From Galbula dea (Eukaryota > Chordata > Aves > Piciformes > Galbulidae), in assembly GCA_013399015.1 (NCBI GenBank), contig VWZX01001053.1, forward strand, positions 62,001 to 126,000: 64,000 nucleotides of DNA. The letters run 5' to 3'. The notes below the pieces were generated by a model, which saw nothing but the letters and a program-made list of their open reading frames with translations, did not search any database and was not told the DNA's origin. The position numbers and the translations under genes were made by a program. Position 1 is the first letter of the stretch; each line of letters opens with the position of its first letter. Below are positions 25,701 to 38,854 of the stretch, piece after piece.

Positions 25701-28489
25701 TTTTTCCACTTCGTACTCTACCATACCAACTCATGGTCTTTTTGCTACCATTCATATATTCATAAGAAACGCCAGTTTCGACTGTCTTCAACTATCTCTG
25801 TTTTTTGGGTTTTTTTTCAAGATGGACTGACCATATTTGTTTTTGATTACTGGTCTTTGAACTTATTTAATTTAAGTGTGGTCATCTTCTGAATATATCA
25901 CCCTGTAAATATGTCATGGTAGGGTTTCGTGTTTAGTGTTTCTCAATGACTTCCAGATCAAATTTATTCAGTTTGAAACCAAAAAAGATGCTACATGTGC
26001 TTGGTTTTGGGCTGGGGTTTGTTTTGTTTTGTTTCCTTTTAGGCATGTGGAGAGGAGTGGAATCGGAAGGAAGGTTAACCAGTATTACGTTGTCAGCCAT
26101 GTCTCTGGAAGCTAGGCTGGCTCATGCATCCTGTCCATCGCCAACAACAAAGATTTTGCAACTGGGATTTCACTAACAACTCCAGGGTACATGACAGGAC
26201 AGACAGGATAGCATACAGTTTGCTCCCCATAGCCCTGCTGGCATTCCACTGGCAGAAGAATTGAGAACTAATGACAGACTGACTCTTGCAAGTGAAATAT
26301 CCATATGAAAGTGGTAATACACATAGGGAACAGATCTGTTGACTAAGAACATGCCATTTTCACGTAGTCACTTTTCTGACCGCAACCGCACTTTATATTC
26401 CAGATATGGTTCTGTTTTCCTCTGCTGTGGCACAGCAGATGGGAAGCATTTAAAACCTTTTAACAGGACCCAACCTACGGCTAAATGACAAAACCCTGAC
26501 AAAACAGTCCTTAAATTTACATCTCTGGCATTTCGAATGTTCTGTGACAGGGTCAAAAGTCTTGATACATCAAAATTCTAACACTGAGAGAGAAAAACCA
26601 ACACAGAGCCATGAGTCATCGAATGGCAAGAGAGGCAGATGTCTCCATGAAGTCCTGTTTTGAACAATAAATGTTTTAAAGATGCAATTTAGAAAATACC
26701 TCAGCTTTCCAGCTGTATTTGCCCACCACAATATAGTGGAGGAGGAGACAATATACAGGATTTGGTTTCTGGGAAATCTCAGCTGCCTCCCTGCGGATAT
26801 GCATGCTTCTTCAGTCTCCTGTTCCCCTTAAAACTGTCATGGATTCTATTTTTCTTACAAACAGAGGCAATGGAATATCAGACACCTCAGAAGATGCCTG
26901 CATCGTGCTGTAGCAAATACACCAAAAAGGGGCTTCTGCAGGAGAAGGAAATTAGCAAACAAGAAAGTGTCTATCTGTGAACTGAAATGTGAGAGACTGC
27001 TTTAAGGGCCTCACTGGCCATTTTTCTTGGCCTAGCAGAATACCACTGGCACTGCAAACCTCCTGGGTTAATGTGTCTGTGACAGTTACTCTTCTTTAAA
27101 GGTAAGAGTCCCATTTTAACAACATACCCTAGAGACATGAAACAAATCAAGCTATCCTTATTTTGCAATAGTTTCTTGGCATGATCCATGTGGTAATTAA
27201 AAAAATTTTAATTGAAATTGCTGCCACAATTTGCAGTCTTCCTTAATCCAGCTATGGTATCTACAGCACCTCCAGGCACTTGTCTTGTTCTCATAATACA
27301 AAATCAACAATGCGATGGCAGGGCTTGAGGGGATGTCTGAAGATGATGAGAACTTAGAAAGGAATGCCAGTATGAAAAATTGGCTGGTGTTTAGCTTTTC
27401 TTGTTATTGTTGTTGGTTGGTTGTTTATTTATCTAACCATTCTTTCACAAGGAAACATCACGTGGACAAACGAAATTGTCTTTTTCAGGGGCATCCAGGC
27501 CAACTAGCACTAAATGATTTTAACACAAAATTAATTAAACTCAAAACATTTAAACACTCTGATTCTAAATATTGCTTTCAGCTACATACATGCCAAGCTA
27601 CAGCAATTGCAATGAAATAAATCAGTATGAGACATACACTAACAAAGTAAACCCCTGATTTTTGCCAGGACAAGGGCAAAGCTCTCTTAAATATTTTGAA
27701 ACTGCAGCCTTGAAATGATCAATTATCAACAGACAGCTGCATGGGTTTGGTTTTGTTTTGTTTTTAATGAAATTTAGCCTTTCGTTGCTGTACTTGGAGT
27801 TGGTAACTACCATTTGTTTGGTACTGACTTGAATAACCCAACATGTTACTTTCTAGTTTGCAAATTCTCATCCTGTCCCATTGCCCAGTTTTCTCTTCTC
27901 CCCAGTACTCACGTCAAACCTTTCAATGGGAAAAGTGCACAATATCCTCCTGAACTAATTCTGCTTAACAGTTTCATGAAGATGGAAAAATCCAAACAGT
28001 TATGTACTGTCCTATGAATACAAAACGCATTATGTTCCTTTTGTATTGGATACAAAACTCTTTAGCCCATGCCAAGCAGAGGTGTCACCACACCACAATA
28101 CCTAGATTTGCAGTATTCGACAAGGGGTTTTTTTTAAGGCAATGTCATTCTGAGGAGGTGCTTGAGCATGGGAGGGAAAGCATAAACAGCTAAAGTTACC
28201 CACATCTGGTTTTCCAGCCTATGGCACTTTTGTATATTAGTAGCACAATTCTCCACACTGGTTTGCTGCCCATCAAAATGCACTGAAGTATAAAGTAACA
28301 GATCACCTTCCACTTTGCACTTTCACTTCTGGAGAGCTGCAGTTTCGTGGAGTTTATATTTCTACTGAGAAATGTACTCCGCCTGTAGAGCTGTTGTTTA
28401 ATGCTTATCCATCTGGTGATATACACTGTCTCTGCCTTTCCATCTCTTTGGAATATGAACACAATCAAAGATCAATCTGACTGACACCA

Positions 28490-28990
28490 ACCTCAGCCCA
28501 TCCTTCAGACTGTCAGGGGTTTGCTGTGCATATGCCATGGCCTCTCTGTTCAGCTCTCTAAGGTGATATCGGTGCTTCCTGGACCTCCATTCCCCATAAG
28601 TGAGGCTGTGGGGCTGCTCTCTGTCAACCTTGGAGGAACCTGACAAGCCAGAGCAGGTCCAGGAAGCAGCAGTTACTGACCTCCTGCCTCTGCAGATGGG
28701 GTGGCTGTGAATCCCCAGGCATGCCTGGCCCCATGGTGCCAGCTTGTTTGTGCCTGGGCTATCTTTGAAGCCTGAAGCCAAGTTACAGAAGAGATTACCT
28801 TTCCCCCTACATGCTCCAGGGCCAGCTCAGGTCTGCTGCTCTTTCTCTGGGTTTCATCACCCAGGGCAGCAATGGTGCCCACCGGGAAGCCCCTAGTCTG
28901 CCAGATTCTCTTTACCTGGTGGTGCACTGGTTCAGCACAAGCCCAGGATGCTGGGAAATGTGCATCTGTTTGCAGAGGCCTTTACAAAAA
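28490..28990. other. GC-richer island, unassigned
   Basis: Roughly 500 bases visibly richer in G and C than the flanks, with two overlapping minus-strand open frames of 127 and 84 codons. Neither translation resembles a known family, and no splice-flanked exon can be argued convincingly. It could be an old repeat, an untranslated or non-coding exon, or an isochore fluctuation. Confidence 0.35.
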
Positions 28991-30914
28991 GGACAGTAGA
29001 AACCAAAGAATTAAACAGTTAAAATCAATAGCCTTCACTCAAGACCATTTAGTGTTTATCTGTTTTAAAACTCCAGCAATATGAATTCCACAAAAAATAA
29101 ATTTCTGATACTATTAATCTGCTTCATCTGCCTCTATCTTATTTGAAGCAATAGATAAGACACAAAGCAAGTGGCAAGCAATTTAACCTTCCTCAGCAGA
29201 CAAATAATGTTTATCTTATCGTGTAAATTATGAACATAGGCCTAGAGGACTTGGCACAGGAAACCTAACACACGATAGGTTAAACAAAACTTTAGGAGAA
29301 AATACCAAGCAGTCTATCATTAAGACAAAGGGGTGAAGGGTTTGACAACATGTGCTTGAACTACCAGTGTCCATTCTGAGGCTGACTAATAGAAGACTTA
29401 GAATCGTTTATTGTTGTCTGACATTAGCTGGTAAAGCACAGAAATCTGAAACCCTGGATTTTCTTGAAATTCTGAATTCTTTCTTTTTTTTAAATTTTGG
29501 CACTTAACATCTCTTTCTTTGAATAAAGGATGTGTGAATTTATTCATCACACACATTTTTCAAAACCTCTAACACTACTGGTTTGAATAAAGTGTTATTG
29601 GTTACTAATTACAATCAAAAGAACATACAAAAATGGGACAATCAAGACATGACAGAAGGAGAAACTATTAATTTAGAATATAATTAGAGCACAGTGTAAA
29701 ATAGGTGGAAAGAGGGAGTGAGAACAATTTCTGTGAGAGCAGAACTGAGAAGACATCTGTATCATCCACTTGTGACTGAGTCAGCATATGGCCCTTGATT
29801 AAATTCCTAGTACTGACAACACTTTCCTTGTTCCTTGCACTGCTATTATGACAAACAGTCCTGGCATGACTATGAGGCCCACCCTCTACCTTAACCTGCC
29901 TTAAACAAAGTTACAGTACACCTCACAGGCACTTGACATACTTGTATTCTCCAACTTATTTTCAAAATCTGCTGCCTGAACACATGCAGCCTTACAAAAG
30001 GGTAGCTGCAAACTTCTCAGCTGTGAAGGGAACACCAAATTTTGCTATCCTGTGGGTGAAGAAAAAATCAGCAGAAATATCTCAAGGCACCGATAGGATT
30101 GGATGCACCAGCAGTTGGGACACATGGATACCCAAGACCAAGGCCAGGCATCTGGCTCTCTTGCATAGACCTATGCCATTCAGTAAGAGCAGGGAACATC
30201 TTGTCACCACTGTGATTTTACTGCCTTCACGAATCTGCTTTCCATAAAGTAGTGCCTACCTTACTTGAGCTTAAAGAAAGTCCTGCCATACAGTTGCCCT
30301 TTCTAAGAAGTGAGGAATAAAGTACTGGAAGTTGAACATGTTCTGTGTTGTCTTCAGCAAACATCAGAACAAAAAAACCCCAAACCCCAGGGACATTCTG
30401 AGACCTTCAAAATTAAGAAAATCACTTGTAGTCAAAGGCAGAGGGCCAGAGCAAAAGGGGGAAAGGCATGCCTTCTAGGCAGGACCCATGCTCACGGAGT
30501 GAGGAGTAACAGTAAACTTGAAAAAAATACAATTTATGTTCCCTGTCACTGCTGTGAGACTCCCACAGGACAGTAGATTTTGTCTTGCAAGATTACTGCA
30601 GCAGCCTGACTGCAACAGGCAGTTGGAAAGAAGCAGCCATTAGTGCGGAGGCTGACCAACAGGTAAACCCCTCCCCACAGGTTAGAGCACACTGTCTGGC
30701 AGAGGTGACCAAGAAGCTGTCAATGTAATCGGCCAGTGTGCCACACTGAGCACATAGAGATTTCAAACAACAGACAGCTGACTTTGCTTCCTGCCAGACA
30801 TTTCTTTTGCAATACAACAAATGAGAACAGGCCCTTGCATCTCAAATGTCCTATTTCATGAATCTAAGAACACAAAAGCAACTGGTGGATGGTTCTGGTT
30901 TTTTTTTTCTTAAT

Positions 30915-30936
30915 GCTAATATTTGGCTAATATTTG
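30915..30936. repeat. 11-bp perfect tandem duplication
   Basis: 'gctaatatttg' occurs twice back to back (30915-30925 and 30926-30936). This is a small duplication typical of replication slippage. Confidence 0.85.
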
Positions 30937-31287
30937 CATGTAAGAAGGAAATATGATGGTTAAATCACATTACTTTAAAACAGCAGTTGAAAAGCAGAGG
31001 TCAGATGAGTGAGGTTACTGAAAAGGGGGTTTTCAGGCATCTCGAGGTGATCCATGTCAAGATACAGAGATGGTCAAGCTTGTGATGGACTCTTCCTGAA
31101 ACTTCATGTTAGTCTGCCACAAAATAAAGGCAGGCTGATGAGTGGAAAGCTTCTCCTAGTATCATTATACCTGCATAAATATTCCTTCTAAAATGCAAAA
31201 TGAGAAATTGAATTTCCTGTAGTTAACACAGTCTCACTACTCCCCTACACACTTGGGATTTATGTGGTACTGACTTGGAGGAAACCA

Positions 31288-31350
31288 TTGCCATAAACTC
31301 ATTTCACAGATGACTAAACAAAGAGGAGATTATCAACATTTCATTTGATG
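31288..31350 (-). repeat. Possible MIR-like remnant
   Basis: 'actcatttcacagatgacta' followed by 'aacaaagaggaga' resembles the reversed MIR core segment usually read 'ccattttacagatgagga'. Only about 35 bases look related, so this is a weak call. Confidence 0.22.
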
Positions 31351-32547
31351 TCAGTAATTAAAGGTTTTGAAAAATAAAATGAAAGACAACCCTCCCTTGC
31401 ACTTTGGAGACTAAGTAAAAGCATACATAGTTTTATAACATATGTACTTAAAATGGCAAGACTTCATCTCCTAAGCCTTTATTTCGTGTGTAATTTATGT
31501 AGATATACTGTCCTGTGGTTTTTTTGGTATAGCTAATGTCTGGGCAGAGAGGCCTTCAACTGCAGTAAAACAAAAGGAAACAAAACGGACACCATGTGCA
31601 AAATCTACAGTCCACACTGTCTTAAACCTTTGTTCCTGTACTGTCCCCTCTGCAATTTTATTTTATCTTATGCTATCAATTTTTAACTGAAAGGGTCAGC
31701 AAACATTTTTTTAATAGCAGTTGACACAAGAACATCCAATACAGTACATAGAGGAAGCCAGACAGAAAGAGATTCCACATGCTTAGGGGCTGGGCCAGCA
31801 TGAGAAATGAAAAAGTAATATTGTCAGCTTTTCCACAGCTTATAAATGGCCTAAGTAATTATTATAATTTTTAATTTTATTAAAAGAAAGGCATTTTTGT
31901 TTCGATTTCTTTGCTCTGATCCCACTTATTTTTGCTGTCTTTGAAACTCCACAGACACTGCATTTCTTCTACTGCCTGGACATTTCTGAAATAGTACCAC
32001 TATCAGGTAGATCAGATTGTTGGCAAAAGCTTTGGCACCAAAGAGACTCAACAAATAAATTTCATCACGTTGACCCTGTACTAAACAGCAACTTTATGTG
32101 GATAACCTCATGGGAATGGAAGTTGAGAAAGAGCTATTTCAAGGCCGCCAATAACTTAATCTCTGTTCAGTTCATAATGCAAAGCCATTTCTGTTTCCTT
32201 TGCGCACAGCGCTAAAGAGGTTTTGGGATACTGTAACCCTCCTAAGGTGGGGAGGGCAATGTGGGGGGTAGGGGTTTGCAGGAGGGAGAGGAGATCCCAC
32301 TCAAATTATGCCCCATTAAAAAAAAAAAAAGAAACATATATAAAAAGCCAACTTTTTCATCTTGGAAATTCTCAGCTTCAGTTACGTGAGTGCAAAAAGT
32401 AACTTTTATTTGAAGAACTAACACTCACTTCTTTGTTAAGAAAACTTAGGGCACCACCCAGCAGACATGAAGGCTCCTATGTTATCAGCAAACTATTTCC
32501 TGGGTATATGTTCGCCCTTTCCATGCAGCTTGCTTATTTTTTCAACC

Positions 32548-32564
32548 AAAAAAAAAAAAAAAAA
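32548..32564. repeat. Poly(A) tract
   Basis: Seventeen consecutive A bases, followed by 'gagaaagaaagg'. A second run of thirteen A bases lies at 32318-32330. Neither is preceded by a recognisable retroposed transcript. Confidence 0.75.
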
Positions 32565-35500
32565 GAGAAAGAAAGGCAGTGCAAATTCTGTAACACTGCT
32601 GAATGATCTGTGTTTTGCTGCAACAACTACCATACTGACGTAATGGAAATTTCATAGGTGTCCAGCTTTGCAGAAACAAAATTAGAAAGGCACAAAGGGG
32701 AACCCTAGTGCAGCCCCACATGTTCTTTCCAAGGTGAAAGGGCTCTACACAGTGCTGCTGCCAGCCATCATCTGAGAGTGAGACGTGAGACACAGAGACA
32801 ACGTGCACAGCTGAGCAAAATAACTTTGGTAGAAGAACATGAACCCCCATTCCCCTGGTTAATGGTTAACCCAACCCCTTACCCATAAACATAACATCAG
32901 TTACTCTACAAATTCAGCACTTCAGGCTTGAGTTCTGCAGAGAAATAAGCTTGAAAGACTATACTTTCTGTCCATCCACCTCTCCTCCCATTTTGGAACC
33001 TGTATGCTGGTCTGAAATATGTTTGACAAGGGTGGGAGAAGGTAGGACTTGAAAAGATATTTAGTTCCCATAAATGTCCATAAAGCTGAGGATGGAAGGA
33101 GAGCAGGAGAGCAGTCTGGTTATGCCTCCACAGCAGGGACACCCACAGCAGCTCCCAGTGGCTCTTTCCTGCATGTTACTCTGCATCCATGAGTCATCAG
33201 CTAGAGGACCCTGCAGCACACAATGCCTCACACCCCCACAGTGGGGATACACATGGGTCAGCACTGGGGTGTGTGGAAGGAAATCAGATATATTGAGGGA
33301 GACCCCATCAGCAGCACAAGGGAAAGGAGTCAGGTTATTGCTGTGGACAGCTAGGGCAAAATACAGCTGTCCTTAGTGCCACAGTCTACAGAGCAAATCA
33401 TCCTCTTACTCATCCACCTTCTCCCCCAAGAAACAGTTTTTGTAGGAACAGCAGGAACGGTGGGAAAGGAAGATTATACAACATCTAAAATCAATAGCAG
33501 ACATCACACACAGGAAATTATTTCTGCAACCCTGGAAGTCACCTCAAGTAACAAACCAGACAGTGATATGGCAAAAACTAAAATCCTGAAGAACAGAGAT
33601 GCTTGGCCCTAGAATAACACCACATGTAGCAGGATGGAGTAGGTCTGCTTGTCAGAGGGCTGGAGTTCTCAGGGATCTTCTGCCCACCTAGTCCCGAAAT
33701 AGTAGATCACCTTCTCCTTAGCACTGTCTAGCAGCATAAGCCAGCAGATTGCAGTAAACCCCCCCCTACACTCCTGCACATGAATCTCATTGTGTCCCAG
33801 GAAAACGAAGTGGAAACCCAGCATCTGCTGGCAGAGAGAGGCTGCAATCGCCTCTGTGAACTTCAGACTGAGCCTGCTGGAGTGACAGAGCCAGAGCTCC
33901 GCAGAGGGGCTGGGCCTCTGGTGTCAGTGAGCTGCACAGACCTCTGCGGGCTCACAGCTCCAGAATGGAATGAAGAGCAGTATTAATATAAAAAACAGGT
34001 GGTGCACAACTTTTTCAGTTGTGCTGTTTTGCCTTTGAGGGGAGGGGGAGTATCAAGAAAGATGAAGATGACCTCTATCCCGCTGGTACTCTGACTAAAT
34101 CTTCCATACTAACTTTTATCTTCTTTCGAAATAACACAATGCACCTTTTCATGAAGCTGCCCTTGGAAATCATCTGTGCTGAATGTTACTGTATAGATCA
34201 AGATACAGTGCAAGTGTATAGGGTATGTTAGTTTCTAGAGGACTGAAAGAAGAGATGAAGTAGCCTTATGAGAGGAAGCTTTTTTTACCTAGAGGTTTAG
34301 TCTATGGATTTCACAGATTTAACTAGCAGCAGCCAGCCACTGCCTTGCTATTTCATCAAGCCAGAGCTTTAAACACACCTTTGCATTTCACCAAGTTTTG
34401 TCCTTGAGAAAGTCAGGTGTCCACAGCTAACGTATCCAGACATTTAACCAGATACCCAGTCCAAATGCAAGAAAAACAAAGGGCTGTTGTGATGGGATAA
34501 ATGCTTCCCTCTGCAGCCAGCATTTGCAGTTTCACTCTCTTTGTCTCTCGGTTCATTGCCTTGGTAAGGTGTCTAGCAGCTGACAAATGCAGCCCAAAAT
34601 TTCAGAGTCTGCAGACGCCAAGTTAGCTTTACTTGCACATTTAGTGAAAGAAGAGCCCAGGCATCTTGCCATGGTAAAGAGTAAAGTAGCAAAAGAAAAC
34701 AAAAACAGAGTTTAAAAGTTTATCTTCTGGAAGCCTGTTACACTCTCGACAGTGCCTTTGTATTTCAGGGCCTTTTAAGCCAGCCTTGGCAGGTCAGAAA
34801 GACCTCTGCACAGTCAAGAAAATACTCTCTCATAAGACCCTGAGATATAAGGTCATAAATCCCAGGTTTTAAAGAAACAATGACAGAAAAAGACCAAACA
34901 AATGAAAGAACAGAAGATTAGGATCAGAAAATGAGCTATGAGGTAAAATTGCAATGGTTTACATTTTTTAAATATCAGGGAAAACCTTCAATTACAAGAA
35001 TGATGTTTGGTTTTTAGCACCTCCCCCCTTCAAGAGAGCTTTTCATTTCTTTTTTTTTTTCTTTTTTACTCTTTCCACTTTGTCTGCTCTAGGCAAGGAT
35101 TTTTCACCTCAACTGTTTACTCTTTCACTCAGTCTTCAGTAAAATGTCAGCAAACAATTGTCATTTGGTATCTGTGAAAGATAATGCAAGTGGAAAGGGG
35201 AATACTGAAATCCAATACCTCCCTGTAAAAACCTACTGTACTATCAGCACCAGATAAACTTCCTTTTCTTTGCTAGGAACCTGACCTTGTAAGTACACTT
35301 TCTAGGATAATGGTAAGAGAATACCTATCCAGCTGGTTTGGGTAAGTTATCAGCAGGTCTTCCTCTGACAAGACAGAAGTTTTCTGGAAAGTAAATACCT
35401 GACCCAACTCTGCAATGACTCCTTAAGAACATTTTTCTCTAGATCTCAGGATGAAATGGGTTAAGGATGTGAGACAGTGGTAATAGGTCCTGCTTTGAAG

Positions 35501-38204
35501 TGCTGGGTACAAAGCAACAATAACAGTATAGTATATTCACCTTGAACCAACTGATTTGAAAGAAATCACCTCTACTTAGCTTTCTCAGCAGTTCAAATAC
35601 TCAAGCTTTCAGTTTGTATTTTCAGTTTGGAAATACATTATTAGCAGAACTGCACTTTAGCTTCTAGAGCTTTGAGGTGAATGTATTATTTACAAGATGA
35701 TTTAAGTATAAACTAAAAGTACCATTCCTACTGACTAAATTTTAAGTAAAATTCAAACCCACTAGAAACCAAAACACTACTATGCCAAATTTTTACAGTG
35801 CATGCCTATATTTTTAGTAAAGTAGTCAAAATCAAAAAGCTCTTGGTTACAAGTTGGGGTTTTTTTCTTATTTTTTGGTTAAATACTGAATAATCCACTG
35901 AAAATAAAGCAGGTTCTCTTGAAGTAACTTTTAGTAATCAAACCCAGCTCATGCAACTTCTGTTCATGTAAATATCTTACTCTCACAAATGCAGTGTCAA
36001 AAGTACTTCACAAATATCTCAGAATTAAAAAGCTGGACTAAAATGTAGCAATGTATTTTTTTTTTTAAAAGTACCTCTTGGAATTTTGTTGAGGAAAGAA
36101 TTATCTTCAAAAGATAATTTTTTGAATGTCCCTCAATCACATGCACAGTCACAATGAAGTCACAGAAACCATCTGCATTAGCAAGAAAAGCAGGGTATGG
36201 CCCAGAATGACTCAAACTCTGTGCTGTCAACCTAAATTCTACATGTAATTCAAACTGGGCACTAGTGCTGTGTTGTTTCAGCAGAGGCTGTTTTAAATTG
36301 CAGAAATGTCTGGACCACAACAATGTCACTGCAAGACAGCTTCTGCTTTTTACATGCTTTAGAACTTTCCAAGGGGGAAAACTTACCAGAAAACTTTTTT
36401 TCTTCTTCTTCTTTCTGTTCTAAGCTTTAAACTGAATTGGGGTCCCACTAATTTAAGTATAGAGCTCTGAGATTTACATCTTAAATATGAAAAATGACCA
36501 ACAGAAAATTGAAGGTCTACTGCTACAACACTGTCAACTCTGAAATGATAGAAGATCATGAATCGCAGCATGCACAGGCAATCCTCAAAACTGTCTTCTG
36601 GCATATAAAACAGCTCCAATAATCTTTTCATTTTACACAATCATATTCATGGGTCAGATTTTCAAGAGGTGGTGTCAGCCTGTACAAAGCCTGGAAGTAA
36701 TATGGATGTTTGACAAGGAACTTTGAAATGGCCCTTGATGGAGTTTCACCTGGCCTGTTCCACATGCGTAGATGTTCTGCACGGTACTTCCTCTCTACCA
36801 CCTGTGCACATCCTTTCCATAGTATGACCAGACCTGCTTTGCTTTTCTCATTGTTACTCTAGATACTGCTTTGAGTGAATGAGGAAGACAACACATCTTA
36901 ATCAGCTTTAACTACAATGGGGTGCAATAACATACTTTGACAGAGGAGAAATGATAACAAATATTTACCAAGCTCTTGCTTTAGTTCCAAACCTTTCCTT
37001 GACCATCTGCTAAGTACCAGCTCTGTTGGAGAACAGAATCTTGCATGTTCTTTATTTTCCACTTCATTTACTCAATGCATGCATTTTTAATTGTTTCTGC
37101 TTAGTTTTCTGTTTTTCAGACTGGAAAAAGGATATCTTATTTCTGCACTTGTTCTGTTTTTGAGCCATCTCAAAAACACTGTAAAAGGCTTTACAGATGT
37201 TGACATGGCTTCACAACCAGGACAAAAGCCATATGTGCTTTATGGCACTATACACATCACCATTTCATCTTAGAAATGCTTCTTTCAGTGAACACAGACC
37301 TTGCACTTTCCTTCTCATAATTTCATATACCAGTGTTGGCTCACAGCCTGGTAGTCTGGGAACCTTGGAGCCTATGCTTCTTTTTTTGTGTGTGACAATC
37401 CACTTTGCACTATGAGGTCCTCCTCTTTTAAGTTATTATTCTCTTGCTAGGAAACCAGTCATGAAATCTGTGATATTAGAAGGGCAGGATCTAGCACTTC
37501 TAACTCACCAGTCCAGGCCTGCCTTTCCCCTCCACCAAATCATAGCATTTTCCCCTTTATCAAAATCCATGCTTAGAAATTTCACGAATTGGTGGCACAA
37601 AAATTCATATTTATTCTAAGTTATATGTTCTCTATATTCTATATATATTCTAGGTTAACTCTGGACTGCTGAAGGCAATTCAATTATACAACTATGTCCA
37701 GAGTATGTGTGTGTTCAGGCATTGCTATTTATAAGAAACCAGCTCCTGCTTCTCCATGAAAGCAGATGAAGTTCCCACCGAATTCAAAATGACCCTGCAG
37801 GTGAACAGCATTAAAAACTAACCAGTGAAGTAAAGAGGCTACTTTTATAGCTGAATTTCTTCAGACAGCTTTTTAAGAGATCCCAGAGGCAAAGCAACTG
37901 AGTAATATATATGCAGCCAGAGGCAGATAAGGCATATCTGTTGATAAAGCAGCATTGCAAGACAAGAACAAGAATTTAAAGATCCTTTCAAAACATTAAA
38001 TGGTTAAAAGCCCTGAGTAAAAGCTAAAAAAAAAAACAACCCATATATATAAAAAAATAATCCTTATTATTAGTCATAGGCAAAATTGAGTAATTCTTTT
38101 CAACACTCTTCTTTATAAGGTATCAATTCTGAGACATGTTATACCCAAGAAGTAATATGTTAAATATTTTCACTATTTCCTGAATTTTTTACTTACCAAG
38201 CCAG

Positions 38205-38305
38205 CTACTACTTTTAGATGAAGATTACAAAGTACTTTACACACTGTGTCTTTTGATACTCATTCAAGTGCACCTAAGGGCAGAACTTCTTTCCGAATTT
38301 TATAG
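38205..38305 (-). repeat. Possible MIR-like SINE remnant
   Basis: Read on minus, the segment runs 'gccctta', 'tgaatgagtatcaaaagaca', then 'tgtaaagtactttgtaatct', like the end of a MIR element with its 'gtaaagcactttga' tail. On plus it reads 'aaagtactttacacactgtg' and 'gatactcattc'. Part of this interval (38295-38326) is duplicated next to the N at 38778. Confidence 0.38.
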
Positions 38306-38740
38306 TGTCATAAATGTTGTCATGTACTTACAAATTGTAAATACAAACCAAACCCACTACCCCTACAAGCAAAAGAAGTTATAGCATGTGTTTCAATATC
38401 AAAGAGCAGCTCATGATGTAAAATCCATTGCAAGTCATGAAAGCTAATACTGACTAACACGATCAATAACAAAAATAGAAGTATTTTATTAAGAGGACTT
38501 GCAAAAATGATGATATGAGTGATATCATATTGCATTGGTCATGTTGAGTAAATAAAGCCAGCAAATAAAAGCAGCATGGTATTTATACAGTAAGTGGTAA
38601 GCAGGATACAACCAGAGGCATTTAGACTGAGGAATGGGGTTACAACAGTGAAGAAATGCACCAGTTTGTCTCAATTTGTTATACATTTTTTGTCTCCTAA
38701 TCTGTTTTAGAAGTATCATCTAGAGGTAAATATGAAAGGA

Positions 38741-38854
38741 AAAAATCTTATCTGTGTAGATGTGTTTAGCTATAACANTGAATTTTATAGTGTCATAAAT
38801 GTTGTCATGTAAACAAAAAAAATCTTATCTGTGTAGATGTGTTTAGCTATAACA
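38741..38854. other. Single-N assembly join with duplicated flanks
   Basis: A 37-bp segment at 38741-38777 is followed by one N (38778), then a 32-bp exact copy of 38295-38326 (38780-38811), and then the same 37-bp segment again (38818-38854). The repeated 37-mer begins 'aaaaatcttatctgtg' and ends 'gctataaca'. A single undetermined base between identical ends is the signature of a gap closed or collapsed wrongly during assembly rather than of native DNA. Confidence 0.85.

Larger units (their letters stand above)
16824..28489. other. CR1-free AT-rich non-coding DNA
   Basis: About 11.7 kb without recognisable CR1 or genes. Points of note are a CpG-richer patch at about 16905-17165, a 153-codon open frame at 23060-23521 that resembles nothing I know, a C-rich low-complexity run near 22769-22789, paired A10 and T14 tracts near 19951-19994, and a short tandem of 'gagagtatgaa' near 22409-22436. 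The remainder is unremarkable. Confidence 0.5.
28991..38204. other. CR1-free non-coding DNA
   Basis: About 9 kb with no gene or classified transposon beyond a weak MIR-like segment near 31.3 kb. Poly(A) runs occur at 32318-32330 and 32548-32564. Sequence around 33.1-34.0 kb is somewhat GC-richer and carries several short open frames on both strands without recognisable products. Confidence 0.5.

Noticed and set aside
32318..32564. Two poly(A) runs as tails of processed pseudogenes
   Set aside because: No gene-like sequence or target-site duplication can be seen beside either run.
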